Positions 22,787 through 34,169 are shown, counted from the stretch's first letter. The stretch: 64,000 nt of DNA from Macrolepiota albuminosa (GCA_027475525.1 JAMWFC010000005.1:434001-498000); one strand, 5' to 3'. The notes: generated by a model not told the origin, from the letters alone. Numbers and translations are program-made.

Positions 22787-23570
22787 TTAGAAGAAGGTAA
22801 TAGACATACTAAATAGTTTGAGAAGTTTAGGAGTGACATGAAGAGAAGTGTGAGAAAGCCTGTGGCATTTGTGGGTGCATATGGGATGAGCTCTCTCAAG
22901 TTCCTCTGCCCATCCTAGTGCCACACATAGCTCCTGTACAATTGCATCACACTCACCCAAAAGGATAATGCCACTTGAACGCTGGCCAATGTCACCCACA
23001 TGCTCGAGGTTAATCAAGACACGGAGGCAGCTTCTGTCCACCAGTCCTGCGAGAGATGCGAAAGGGTGTATAGTGAGAGATGTGCCAATGATAATAAGGA
23101 GATTGGCCTGGTCAACTGCAGGAATTTTCTCAATGAAGTGGTCAGGGAGCTGGTTTTATAAATTGGTACTTGATTGTAGTAAGAAGGTCAGTAAGTGCAT
23201 GACATACCACTTCTCTGAAGAACACAATGTCAGGCTTCACCAAGCCTCCACACTGTTCCTCCTTACACCTCAGGATGCCCACTTCCTGCCCTGGTGCCCG
23301 TTCACCTAAGACAATATCCCACATTTCATTATCATCAAAAGGCATGCGACAATTGACACAGTGTTGCATTGCAAAGCTACCATGCACTTCAACAATTTTT
23401 TCTGCAGAGATGCCAGCTCACTGTTTGAGTGTGTCAATGTTCTGTGTGAAGCACATGTGAAGAATGTTGTGTGTCAAGAGGAGCTTGACAAATGAGTGGG
23501 TGTATGTAGGGCAGAATGAACCTGGATATAGTTCAGCAGCAAGGGTGTAGATTGATTAGAAATATAAGAG
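22787..23570 (-). pseudogene. Sirtuin (Hst2-type NAD-dependent deacetylase) relic
   Basis: Readable from right to left: FCPTYTHSFVKLLLTHN, then FTQNIDTL, HGSFAMQHCVNCRMP, CGGLVKPDIVFFREV, an intron (GTATGT to CCAG), then LLIIIGTSLTIHPFASLAGL, RVLINLEHVG and ECDAIVQELCVALGW. These are the sirtuin NID motif, the catalytic His, the two CxxC zinc pairs, GTSL and the C-terminal Hst2-like end. A TGA interrupts the frame right after FTQNIDTLKQ, and FFGE has become FFRE. The Rossmann N-terminus (GAGIS) is not found. It is probably dead or partial. Confidence 0.65.
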
Positions 23571-23789
23571 GAAAATCAAAATGAAGAAATAGAGAAGATG
23601 TATGGCCTACGCATGGAAGTTGGGATATGAGCAGTGTGCTACCACTATCAGAGAATATGGATATGGCATGCTACTTTACAAGGGACCTAGCATTCAATAG
23701 TAAGACAAATGTTGTATTTTTTGATTGTTGCTGATTCACCCTGGTAGATACAAACACTCTCTGGATCCTGTCCAAAAGAAACACCAAAC

Positions 23790-24552
23790 AATTTGATTCC
23801 CCAAAAAACTATTCTATCTGACTGAACATTTCCCTGTCTACAACCCCACAGCCCAAGACCTCTAGGATGACTTTGTAGCTGCGCTGTCAAAGCACCTCAA
23901 AATAACCGTTGTCCTGATCAATTTCACCACTTCCTTGCCCTTACATGACTTTGCCCAATTCTAGCTTGCATCAAACACCCTAGCTGAGTACCATTTCTGG
24001 GTGTCTGTTGGCAAACCGCTTGTTGAGGCATACAAGGACCAGTTCAACTCCACACTGCGCATGAAGGCAATGTTCTCACATGGTGATAAACACACAGTGC
24101 AAGACTTTGTCACAGCCCAATGCATCCTTCATGTGTTCTACAAGTCTGTGGTGTCAGATCTTATCAAAGTGGATATCAAGTTGTGCTTCAACTCATTGTT
24201 CATTTATGATGTGAGCACCGGTGGCCAGCTGTCATACCACATCAATATGGAAGGGGCTGCACAGGCCCTGCTTGCAGGTCTAGTTGGTGGAGATCAAAAC
24301 ACGGCAAAGCAGTCCATTTATTTCATTTATGTCATGTCTACAGTGGAGTTTCCTGAAGTGACAATTCCACTGGGCCAGGTGGGGTATTATAGCCATGGTA
24401 GTAGGCAATGGGAGATATTGCCTGTCACAGTGCAGGTCATTGTACATAGGGGTTTTGATGATTTGTTGTTGAATCTTGTTGAAAAGTTAGTGGGGAAAGG
24501 ATTGTTGGATGCTGTTAGGACAGGGAAGAATGTGTTTGATTTTGGGTTGTGA
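23790..24552 (+). pseudogene. Unidentified pseudogene with an open 3' part
   Basis: The frame reads FYLTEHFPVYNPTAQDL, a TAG, DDFVAALSKHLKITVVLINF, a TAG, then is open from 24001 to 24552 (183 codons) with YDVSTGGQLSYHINMEG and LDAVRTGKNVFDFGL. Both TAGs sit where CAG would restore Gln, i.e. C-to-T changes. No family is recognised. It ends 9 bp before the element terminus at 24561. Confidence 0.4.
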
Positions 24553-24560
24553 TATTTCTA

Positions 24561-24600
24561 TCGTAGCGGCGCATGCGCTGGTCACTGACTCTTATTATAT
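24561..24600 (+). repeat. Element terminus, left-type, copy 2
   Basis: Starts TCGTAGCGGCGCATGCGC and continues to GACTCTTA and TTTCTTTTTC. The reverse complement of 30427-30459 starts TCGTAGCGGCGCATGTGCC, so the two could be terminal inverted repeats of a 5.9-kb element carrying the P-loop-like gene. No target-site duplication is visible. Confidence 0.45.
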
Positions 24601-24703
24601 CTTTCTTTTTCTTTTATTATCATGTATGTCTTACATATGATATTGTTTGTGTACACAAACACTTATGTAAGTGTTCGTCTGGACGAACGCTTATGTAAGT
24701 GTA

Positions 24704-24868
24704 GTAATATACGGGCGTAGTTCTTGCTTGGTCTCAGTCTGGCTGAAGAACTGAAAGGTCTTCTGGACGTCGATGTGAATGAACGTGTTGTTGACCCTGT
24801 TCTTCACTTGAATAAAGATGGCGGTCATACTCCATCGGTTTGGATACTTATTGCTTTTAATCCTCGTT
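24704..24868 (+). repeat. Dispersed fragment of the P-loop-like gene
   Basis: About 160 bp nearly identical to 27166-27327 (inside the 26593-27879 frame), with a handful of substitutions. It is a partial third copy of the block duplicated at 26.5 and 46.5 kb. Left of it is a small palindromic stretch (TTATGTAAGTGTTCGTCTGG). Confidence 0.7.
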
Positions 24869-24869
24869 C

Positions 24870-26515
24870 GGCTTTCCTGAGTTGTGTGGTGCGAGTTTCA
24901 GCAGCTGGACATTGTGGACCCTTTATAGCAAGCAGCACTCGTCGTATCGTGCATGAACGCGGCAGGGCCCTGTTCAGACGGAACAACGCCTCACACTCAC
25001 ATACTCAGGTCCTCAGACCCCACTGCCCCACCGCCCACCGGCCAGACCCACACTTTGGGAGAAGGTAACACGGCGGAACCTTATTATGAACTACGAAGGC
25101 GGTCCCAACCCACCTGACCCACATCCTCCCTCCCTCCCTCCCTTCCCCGGTAGCGTGAAACCAGACAGACATACAGACATACTCTCAACCACGATGCATC
25201 TGGAGTGTTCGAAGTCGAAGGGTCTCTCTCTGCCCTACGTAGCGTAGCCTTCACACCCTCTGAATCATCTTGAACTTGTGGGACTTGGGTAGCCTCCTCA
25301 GCAGAACCCTTGCGAGGCAATCAAGTACAACACGCAAACTCCAAGTTTGTGTCCTGGCTGGTGAATCCCATCCCATCCCCGGCAGGGTTGGTTGGTCGGT
25401 CGACCCGCCAGCTGGCCTTCATGCATCATGCATCGAGGGTGAGGGAGGGTGCGTCCCTGTTCTGTTCCCCCGTCGACTCTGCCCCTCTCCGCTTTCATCT
25501 CTATTCACAATCTTACTGTCAGGTCTAAGAAAGGACTAAATAAGCCTGACACAATGCAGACACCGACCCTAATCGTCCACCGTCCACCGTCGACATCGTA
25601 TCCACCATCCATCGAGGTCCAGGATCTTTAACGGAAACGACAGACACCTTGCAATGTATGCATGCATGCATGTAACTAGCCATTTTATGGGGGAAAAAAA
25701 CGTTAAACCTCAAACGTCGGATGCATGCGGCTCGAGCTCGCGGTTTGTCTGGACATCCATCCACACTCGTGTAGGATGATAAAATGCGTAGAATGCTTCC
25801 ATTTCTATTTCGATGTATGTATGTATGTAGCTGAAAGAAATACTGGTTGTATAAAACTGTACCTTGGTTAGATATGTTTGAATTATCCATTGATTACCCT
25901 GGCCCCAGCCCAGTAGCTTATTGTATCTCAAGCTGCCAGTAATCACGACCATTTGAAATTGAGGGATGACATACCGTAACAAATGATATAACGTGCATAT
26001 CTTCCGAAGTCAAACATCGATTCTGGTCGACAACATAGTTTAGGACGCTGTACGAAACAAGACAATGAATTGTCCCTTGGACATTACGCAAATGTTCTCT
26101 GTTGTACTTTCAAAAGAGATTAATTGATTAATGAACAAGCTCGCCAAGTTTGGCTTTACAACTCAAACGTTTTTGGGACAGGGGAAAGGTGCTATTAGTA
26201 CTACTTTAGGTGTGAACCTCACAGCGCTATATCATGGTGACATCACTCGAAACAGTGTGGGTTGACTAGCTTTGCGTACCTCTTGGCATTCCAAGTTCGA
26301 GTTGAAAAAAAAGCAGGGCTAACTTCAGTATCAAAGCTCTACGGCTAAAATCCTCTCTTCATAACCCGAAACGGATTTATGAGGCAATCACTCACTTTGG
26401 ATATTAAGGTATCTCTTCAGTGATGTCCAGTAGGGACGAACAAGTAGGTCATTGTAAGTAACAGACAATGAGGTATATAGTAGACATGTAGCGTTGTGGT
26501 GACATGAGTGCTAGT
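24870..26515. other. Region without recognisable genes
   Basis: A mixture of a GC-richer part (24870-25640, tandem CCCT words near 25130) and AT-richer DNA. The frames seen are not protein-like. Nothing was recognised. Confidence 0.45.
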
Positions 26516-26592
26516 ATTTAATTAACATGAGCAGGAAGGCTCCTGAGTATCAGCTATTGACAATCAGCAAACAGCTTCCTAAGCGTCAATAC

Positions 26593-29190
26593 TCAACTAT
26601 CCATGGCTTCGTCCTCTTCACTCGAGTATTCGTCACCTTCGTTTGAGTATTCGTTAACGCTCGCGCCCTCGCGTTCTTCATCGGAGTCATCGGAGTCATC
26701 CGCCATAACACCTTCCCCGTCCTGGTCCTTAATGACATGAGCACCAATACGACTTCTGTTTTTCACCTCTGCCCAATCATACGACGACTGAGCTACCAAA
26801 TAAGGCTTCATACGCTGGATCGCATTAAGAAACCTGGGGTCAGTTCGCGGATGTTCTGCCAACATATCCTTGTGTGCCAAAAGACTGGAGTAAGAAAATT
26901 CACCAACGACATTGTACGCCCGTTTCGAACATCCCGTAATGTGTATTTCGTAATGTAGGTAAGTGTCAGGTCTTTTCCGTAACGCTTGATTGTGTGTGAA
27001 TGAGGAAACCCTAACGCCAGAGGGCGACATAGTAACTTGTGGGTTCGACTTGCCTTTGGAAGGAGTTGCAGACATGTTAGGCAAAGTTTCCCCCTTTTTT
27101 TTCTTTGTTTTAGGCGCTTGCGTGCTCTTCGGCTTGAATGCCAGGACTTCAAGCTCCATCGCGATAGTAATATACGGGCGTAGTTCTTGCTTGGTCTCAG
27201 TCTGGCTTAAGAACTGAAAGGTCTTCTGGACGTCGATGTGAATGAACGTGTTGTTGACCCTGTTCTTCACTTGAATAAAGATGGCGGTCATACTCCATCG
27301 GTTTGGATACTCATCGCTTTTAATCCACACAGGAATCAGAAGGTCGGCTTGATCCATATTCAGGTAGCCTTGGATTGCCGCACCCCTTACAAAAAGCAGG
27401 TAGGTAGCTTCATCGGTGATTGTCAACTTGTCGCCTGCCTTGACGAACTGCGTAAAATGCACAAACACGTTTTTGAATGCTTTTTTGAGCGTCTTTCCTC
27501 GCATGTTTGCAGGCCGCGCTCTAAGAACTTTCTTAATGTCCTCCTTTGGGATGAGAGCACGGAGAAAGTCAATGACAGGAATCATTTGGCTGAACGAGAC
27601 CTTGGCCTGGAGAAAATTGCCTCTAGAGGTGGGGTTCTTCAAGATCAAGATGTTGTGGGCCAGAGTGCAGAGTATCCTTGAGACCAGTTCCTTTCTCTGT
27701 CCCTTGTCGATCAGTTCCTTATCAAGCCATGCTGAGATGGCAAATGGTATGTCATACTTGTATATTGCTATGATCTCGTTGATTATCTCTTCTGACCACT
27801 GTTGGTCTTGGACGTGATTCCCTCTTACTACTTTGATGAGACATCTTTTGAATATCGCACGAGAAGCCGCTTCTGCCACGAAAGTTTGGATGAGTATCCA
27901 CCACAGAGATACTGTTGATGCTGTGGAACGGAGTACACAGTTTGCATGCTGCTGGTGACAAGGAGCCCTTCAAGTAAAACGGCTTTGTCTCGGTTTGACT
28001 CAAAGGTCAGATCAACACGAACAGCAAGAGGTGGAAGCAGCTCTTTAAGAGGGTAATCATGAAGTTTATTCCAAGTCGTATCCTCAAGACATAATTCCAA
28101 TTTTTTCATGGCATAAGCCATCGTGAACTCTTCATTTGTTGGCTAGTGTTCTAAAACTGCACAAAACATGGAATACACAGCTTGAGTAACAAAGAACGCA
28201 AAATACCAAATATATATGACTTACAGTGGATGACCAAATTGCGCCATGAACTGCAAGGGAACTGCAAGGAACATATTTCCTCAGGAGAATGCTTGCCTTC
28301 AGTCACAAGGATTGGTTCCTTCCAGACATCAAAAGGAAGTTTGATAAAAGGGACATGCATATTATCATCACTTTCTGCAGACTCGAACGACACGGGGTGG
28401 GAAGACCAGAAATTTTGTGCACTTGGGGTAGATTCAGATAAACGTGAATACATCGACAGGAATAGTGCAAAGACTGGCGCTCCTGTCATATAAGTGAAGG
28501 CTTTACACAGGCACTGATAAGCTGTGCATTTTGGTACCTCTTTAGATGTTACCGTGGCCTTGGTAAGATGATGTGCTTCATCGAAATAGAAGATGAAAGC
28601 AGGTTCTGGATCATTCCCCTCAGGTTTGATTTTCTTTGAGACTTTGGCCAGGAAGTCCGTTACTGGGAAACAATATCAGCACCAGATTCTTCATGGCTGA
28701 CCAAATACCCACAGAACTCCGCTAGAATATCCTCAAATGGGACATCCTTGTTTAAAATATCTTTGATTTCTTCCAAAGATGTAATCATGTCAATTGCCGC
28801 AGTATACATCTCCACATGAACCTTGCTCTGAGGATCACCAATATGCTTGTACCATTCTGCAGCAAGATCTTCGGTCCTATGACCTGACACCTTCTGTTCA
28901 TTGATATAGGCATCAGCAAAGGCGACGGCCTGCAGTAAAAACAGCAGATAGTGGTGCTGAACATAAAGTGCTGGCTTGAATTTAAATCTGTAGAAGAAAC
29001 TGACTAGTGGCTCTCCATTGGCATAACTGCCAAGTGGATAGCCTTCATTGTGAGGTCAGAATTAATACATAATATGAAGCAAGCAAATCACCTGATATGT
29101 CTGATTGAGGTCTTAGGATTATCGGCATCACAGAAACAGACTGGGAAAGCTGGTCTATTAGCCAAGGTTTACCGGTTCCTGATCATGAAT
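26593..29190 (-). pseudogene. P-loop NTPase-like multi-exon gene, copy A (frameshifted)
   Basis: Read from the right: a Walker A-like SGTGKPWLIDQL (about 29178; the usual Ser/Thr after Lys is Pro), then FRFKFKPALYVQHHYLL, KVSGHRTEDLAAEWYKHIG, a Walker B-like FIFYFDEAHHLTKA (about 28600), AYQCLCKAFTYMTGAPVFAL, an intron at 28224, MAYAMKKLELCLED and finally a long C-terminal exon (27879-26593) ending in an acidic Ser/Asp/Glu tail. One-base shifts occur near 28673 and 27888 in both copies of the block. The layout resembles P-loop proteins expanded in basidiomycetes, some linked to CRN-type effectors; that link is inference. Confidence 0.5.
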
Positions 29191-29327
29191 TCCCATGGTT
29201 TGCTGAAGCGGGAGGAAGAGCACATGTTGTTTATGGCTCATTGTAATAGAGGTTCCTGATCATGAATTCCCATGGTTTGCTGAAGCGGGAGGAAGAGCAC
29301 ATGTTGTTTATGGCTCATTGTAATAGA
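29174..29327. repeat. 77-bp tandem duplication (assembly-type), absent from copy B
   Basis: Offset 77 bp, identical copies. The corresponding place in copy B (about 48444-48520) has a single copy, which shows the duplication is local to this copy or an artefact. Confidence 0.9.
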
Positions 29328-29799
29328 TGGTGGGCATTGCCTACCTACATAGCCCGTCTTCCAAGCAGTTTGTACCACAAGCAAAACTTCTGAGACAAGC
29401 ATTTCTTCTTAGTACATGAGGATGAGAACAGAACTTCTTTGAACACTCACCGGTGCTTGGCATGTAAGTTTGATGATGAGAAGTTTGAGGATGTTTCTTG
29501 TTTTCTGCTTTGAATATTGAGAAATGAGTCACAGAACTAGTGGAGGATATAAAGGATGAACTGTAATGAATCAGTACCATTGTTGCCAAGTAAGACAAAT
29601 GGTAACAAAACAGACAAGTTTAAAGTCTCGTTGATAAAGTCGTTGATTGAGTGAATAATGATTTGAAAAAAGTAAGCGAGACAAAAATACTAATAAGGAA
29701 CTTAATAGAAACTTCTAGAGCATTCTGGAACATCACGTGATCTGCAACGAACTTGTGAGGAACTGAGACGTTCGAGCTTGTAAGAACCCTTTCTCTTAC

Positions 29800-29835
29800 T
29801 TACGTAAGAGAGTCGGGGATGATGGTGCGCCGACA
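29800..29835 (-). repeat. Element terminus, right-type, divergent copy
   Basis: Reads GAGAGTCGGGGATGATGG then TGCGCCGACA. It resembles the reverse complement of the 18968 and 24561 termini but lacks the final TACGA. A near-identical copy lies in block B at about 48993-49028. Confidence 0.35.
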
Positions 29836-30426
29836 GATCTATGAACACTGACTGGCTGTTTTTGCAAACTGCAAGGAGGATCTCATCGCCAAACTCCAGA
29901 GAGCTCTACATGCCCAGGCAATGACAAAACACTCGGATTGTGTTCGTCTTTTCTGGACAAGGTGGTCAGTATTTCAGGGATGTAGGTTTTGCTCTATCAG
30001 AAAACTCATCTTTTTGAGACTCGCGTCAATGAATGCCACAGTATCCTTAAGAAGGCAGGCTTTCCTGGAGCCCTAACTATTCTCACAAGGAGACGAAATA
30101 GAGGAGCAGGAGGGGAGGGAGGAGAGGAGATGGATTGAAAGGATGCGCAACTTCAGATTAAAACAAGATCCGGCGTATTAGAAGGACTTCGCAATCAAGG
30201 CAGGCGCACATGAAAAACGAAGCAATAACGCGATGGAAAGAGTACACAAAAAGGAAGAGATGGACACTAACCACCCATGATTCGTACTTATCGTCACGTT
30301 CATTTGCGGAAACACAAGTCGCTTCTGAGTCCTCGACAAATTCCAAGTATTTTGAACCAAAATTTTCAAGTGCAGAGTCATCCTTTGCACATCAACTAAG
30401 ATAAGAATTAAAGTCTGAATTCAAAG

Positions 30427-30459
30427 CTAGAGTCGGGGATGGCACATGCGCCGCTACGA
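30427..30459 (-). repeat. Element terminus, right-type
   Basis: Reads CTAGAGTCGGGGATGGCAC then ATGCGCCGCTACGA. A few bases after it (30465 on) similarity to the 44327 promoter-like relic begins, which supports it being a real element boundary. Copy in block B at 49620-49652. Confidence 0.5.
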
Positions 30460-30501
30460 TGATTGTCGTGGGTCCGGTCAGTATTTGTTTGCCGAGTACC
30501 T

Positions 30502-30515
30502 GGTAACCGCACATG
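30502..30515 (+). promoter_or_regulatory. Shared upstream element of deaminase genes (GGTAACCGCACATG)
   Basis: The word GTAACCGCAC(A/G)TG lies 77 bp before the deaminase start here. It recurs at 49695-49708, between the divergent third deaminase gene and COX20 (39171-39189) and in a relic at 44346-44359. The CACGTG core is an E-box, the binding site of bHLH factors. A regulatory role is inferred from position only. Confidence 0.4.
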
Positions 30516-30591
30516 CCGTGGGCCACGGAATCGGAGTTGAAATTTGAAATGTCATAAAAGATCGTTCAACCTCTCTCAAAACTCATGCCCA

Positions 30592-31860
30592 ATGTCCTCT
30601 ACATCAGTGCCCATTACGCAAATTCAGTCTCATCTTGAGGAAGATCTGTACTTCTTGTGGAAGAGATCACCCTTGAAGCTTTGTCAGCGCACGAATTCTC
30701 CTCTTCAGGCACGCCTGCTCGACATAGTGGCTTTGTTTTTGGCCACCGGTGAATCAAATCCCACTCTCGCCACATTCTGGTGGGAGAAAGAAGCCAAACT
30801 CTACATAGCAAAGAGTCCACCCTCTGACACTCAAAACGATGCCATCATCGCGAAAGCATTTTTTGACGACTTGAAACAGGCTCAGGGCTTCGAGAGTATG
30901 ATCCCTTTTCTTGCTACGTATAGCCAGGCCAGCGTCAATAAGCGAATTCGTAATCTTCGCAAATCTCTGGAAATGGCACATGAAATTTTCGGCAAATCCG
31001 ATGATACAGAAGACCCTGTCAATCGACTGAAGGACATCATTTTAACTTTCCAACCTCCATTTGCTTTCGATGATTCCGAAAACGCGATAAGCACTTTTAA
31101 GGAGCTTGTTATAATCTCCCGAAGAGTGCTAGATGCCCACGATCTTGCCTTTTCTCGTTGGTATCATAACGCATATGTTTGTCGTCTGCAACGACGCCTT
31201 GACAAAATGGCCCAATATCTCCGTGTCGGAGTCCTCATCAAATTCTGGAAGAAGCGCGGGAAAGATATCGACGTCACCTGGGTTCCCGCTATTGAACTGG
31301 GTGGTACAACTCGTACAATAAAGATGGAAGCAGCTATGAATCGATATTCGACCGTGATTCCTGAAAAATTCGCTTCGAGTACCGAAGAACTTAGAGCTCA
31401 CGTAATGTGGCTTTCTGAGCTGATGGGAACCATTACAGTCACTCCACATGTCCATGCAGAAGTTAGTTTGATTCTCTATGTGTCTGAGAAGGTTGGCTTG
31501 CGACATTTGCAGGATGGTTCAGAGCTGCTCATTGGGAGCAACAAGACCAGTTGTCTGGCATGTACATGTTGGAGGAGAGAGTTCAATTCTGCCCTTGGTA
31601 CGAAGTGGGAAACCACTTGCACCTATGGCCAAGATGCTGATGAGACGACCTGGAAAACCATAATGAGCAACAGTGCACCACGCTTTCACTGGAGCATTCC
31701 TTATGCTGATAACGATCTGCCTCTACGTGGTATCGATCCATGTACACTTCGTCGTTGCTACGAAGCTGTGCTCAATTGCGTCCAGAGCGAATTGAAAGTA
31801 CTGTTCGAAAAGGTGCTCGTCGCAGCCGATGAATTGATCTCTCGCATAAATAGCAAATAG
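30592..31860 (+). CDS. OTT_1508-like nucleic acid deaminase, copy A
   Basis: A single-exon gene; the ATG at 30592 is chosen over 30544 because homology with the third copy starts at MSS-PITQIQ. The N-terminal 280 residues are helical with no known motif. The C-terminal part has PHVHAEVSLILYV (His-Ala-Glu) and, 30 residues on, IGSNKTSCLACTCW (CxxC). H[AV]E plus CxxC is the zinc and proton-shuttle signature of the cytidine deaminase fold, and this spacing and context fit the fungal OTT_1508-like family (PF14441). The predicted reaction is zinc-dependent deamination of a base in nucleic acid or nucleotide, substrate unknown. It is divergent from the P-loop-like gene. Confidence 0.6.
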   Translation: MSSTSVPITQIQSHLEEDLYFLWKRSPLKLCQRTNSPLQARLLDIVALFLATGESNPTLATFWWEKEAKLYIAKSPPSDTQNDAIIAKAFFDDLKQAQGFESMIPFLATYSQASVNKRIRNLRKSLEMAHEIFGKSDDTEDPVNRLKDIILTFQPPFAFDDSENAISTFKELVIISRRVLDAHDLAFSRWYHNAYVCRLQRRLDKMAQYLRVGVLIKFWKKRGKDIDVTWVPAIELGGTTRTIKMEAAMNRYSTVIPEKFASSTEELRAHVMWLSELMGTITVTPHVHAEVSLILYVSEKVGLRHLQDGSELLIGSNKTSCLACTCWRREFNSALGTKWETTCTYGQDADETTWKTIMSNSAPRFHWSIPYADNDLPLRGIDPCTLRRCYEAVLNCVQSELKVLFEKVLVAADELISRINSK

Positions 31861-32363
31861 ACAGACATGATGGACATCTTTTCTGTTCCAAGTAATTTTC
31901 AGAATGTCTATAAGTGAACTTTTGCACCTTGTTAGTGTTGCGACCTATTGTACCGTAAGTATTCCTTGACCCATTGTTGTTATCGCATCACATTATATCA
32001 AATTGCAATGTCCCAGAACATACAAGAATATATGTATTCCTCTATCAACTATGGGAGGTAGGCACACAACCCACGTTCGGAGATTGCATAGGAAGTCATG
32101 GAAAACCAAATTCACCACACAACAATACCAAGTCCTCAGTATACCCCGTTTCGCCCCAGCAGTGCTTCAAGGAGCTGGATAACGACATACTAAAGTAACT
32201 AGTGATATCCTGGTGTAAAGTAAATAGTCCTAGTAATGGTAAGCACTGTCAGTGCTCAACAACCCCGCACAAACCGCCAACGCGGATTACGGGGAGTACT
32301 ACTACGTCTTCAGACCCGAAGGGGGTGGTACGTCGTGCCCTCCTACCCTTGACCGGGAAGAAG

Positions 32364-32665
32364 TGTAACGTTTTGCCCAAAATGGAACACGTCGGAATTG
32401 GAACCAGTTGGACTAGCTGTCCCATTGTAAGCCGTACAGTCTCAACCAGCACAGAACAGGACCACGTTATCTATTTGATGACGTACGAATACCAACAGCC
32501 GTTTACCGAAGAGAGCGCGGAATAAGGGAAAGAGGGAGAAAAGAGAAGGAAAAGTCCGTAAGTATTCTATCGCGCTCTGGCTTTTATCCAGCCGCTCGTT
32601 AAGGTTCTGTCGTTTGGTCCATTATGACGTACGACGTAAGTAGTTGTAATCGTTCCGGGATTACA
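32364..32665 (-). mobile_element. 3' LTR of a truncated gypsy element, copy A
   Basis: In element orientation it begins TGTAATCCCGG at 32665 and ends AAAACGTTACA at 32364, 302 bp with TGTAA...TTACA inverted ends. A polypurine tract (AATGGGGAGGGG on the minus strand) directly precedes it at 32666-32677. It belongs to the integrase fragment to its right. Confidence 0.65.
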
Positions 32666-32675
32666 CCCCTCCCCA

Positions 32676-33640
32676 TTAAAAAAAATTTGAGCGTGAAAAA
32701 AAAGAGAAGTGTATCAAGAGTAAGACGACAAAAGAAAACTGCTCACACGGGTGCGTCAAAAACCCAGTGGGAAAAGCTACCGGCGGCAGGCACATGGAGA
32801 AGAAGAACTGAACATTAATCCTGACCATCTCCTGCCAACCAGACGTCCAACGCCGCATTGTTTTGAAGCTCCTTACTGGACAACCATTTGTCGTGCTCTG
32901 GCCTGAAACCGGCATATCGAACGAGATATTGTTGTCCACGTCCTTGTCGTTGGGAGGCAACGATCTTTTCTACAAAAAATTCTTCGTGATTAGTGTCCGG
33001 AGCGAAAACCAGAGACGGTTCTGGTCGTTCTCATGAAGGGAAAAGGGTAGCGTTGTTTTCCGCAAAATGCAGAAGTTTAGATGTATGAGATATTGTACAA
33101 ATGGGGTCGTCCCGATGGGGCACGAAAACGGTGACGTCGCCGTGATGCGATATGGACCATCGTACCTAGGCATCAGTTTTGCTACTCGTCAGTTACCTTT
33201 CCTCTTGTATAGATTTCGGTCGTCTTTTGTAGAGACCAGCACTCGTTCGCCAGTCTCAAACAGAAAATCATCATGTCTAGAGTTGTTGGCTTGAGCAGCT
33301 TGTAACAGGTTGTCTTGGGCTGTTGCCGTGTCGATCTGTAAGTGTTCGATGACTTCTCTGGCTGTTGATTCTTCACCGTCAGTGCCGGAGCGTGAAGTTA
33401 CCAACGGAGGGACAATGCGTGGTGTACGCCCCATGCGTAGCTGAAACAGTGAGAATCCCGTTGACTTGTTGACCGTGTTCATAATGTCAAATCAAATTTG
33501 AGGCAACGCCTGCCACCAACCCCGTTGATTGCGGTCAACATGGAAACGCAAGGCCTGGTTAATGGTCTTGTTGGAACGCTTGCTCACGCCATCTGTCTGT
33601 GGGCGGTACACGGTCGACATTAATACTTTAATTCCTGTTA
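32676..33640 (-). pseudogene. Truncated gypsy: integrase C-terminal part and chromodomain, copy A
   Basis: From the right: PQTDGVSKRSNKTINQALR (33600-33540), NTVNKSTGFSLFQLRMGRTP (33480-33420), RVLVSTKDDRNLYKRKGN, FMPRYDGPYRI (33170) and a chromodomain segment, GQQYLVRYAGFRPEHDKW (32950-32890). These are the integrase catalytic end, GPY/F-like module and chromodomain. Stops and shifts separate the pieces, so it is dead. RT and everything upstream are missing. Confidence 0.7.
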
Positions 33641-33979
33641 ACAATGTGAGATGTTTCCAGAACCTGGATACAAACAGCTTATCACAATCGCAGACTGTTA
33701 GAACCTATGTCACACTGATACAAGAATGTAACCTCAGTTCAATGTGCGTAATTGACTGTATTCATGTTGTACCTGATACAAGAATGTAACTATTGGTACG
33801 TCATGAGTAAGGTATAGGAGCGGCAGGAATGAAACTCACCCTCAGTTCAATGTGCGTAATTGACTGAGGGTGTGGGATGGTGGAGTGTCTTATTTAAGTA
33901 GATACGGGACAAAGGGAGCTTTGTCCCTAGCATGACGGTGGCCAGACAGTGGCCAGACAGTGTGTGTGATGGGGCAAGG

Positions 33980-34014
33980 ACATACCCAAACCCAAACCCA
34001 AACCCAAACCCAAG
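33980..34014 (+). repeat. CCCAAA hexamer microsatellite
   Basis: About five CCCAAA units followed by degenerate AATCC units, flanked by an imperfect inverted repeat (GGGACAAAG / CTTTGTCCC). Present in both block copies (second at about 53173). Confidence 0.7.
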
Positions 34015-34169
34015 CACAAATCCAAATCCAAACCACAAAGAAAGCTTTGTCCCTAGTGTATGGTTGAGTAGTGTGTGTGATGCTGGAGAATGTGATTCGA
34101 TCGAGGGTCGAGGATGTGTCGTCATTTGTGGGCGTGTGGGCGCTAACACTTCTCCTCAGCTGAGACCTC

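Noticed and set aside
23687..23890. 67-codon minus-strand frame as a sirtuin exon
   Set aside because: No sirtuin motif. It overlaps the coding-like plus-strand pseudogene.
32202..32525. 107-codon plus-strand frame as a gene
   Set aside because: It overlaps the gypsy LTR in both block copies and has no protein-like features.
33980..34014. CCCAAA repeat as a telomere
   Set aside because: Fungal telomeres are normally TTAGGG. This is a short hexamer array present in both internal block copies and flanked by element sequence.
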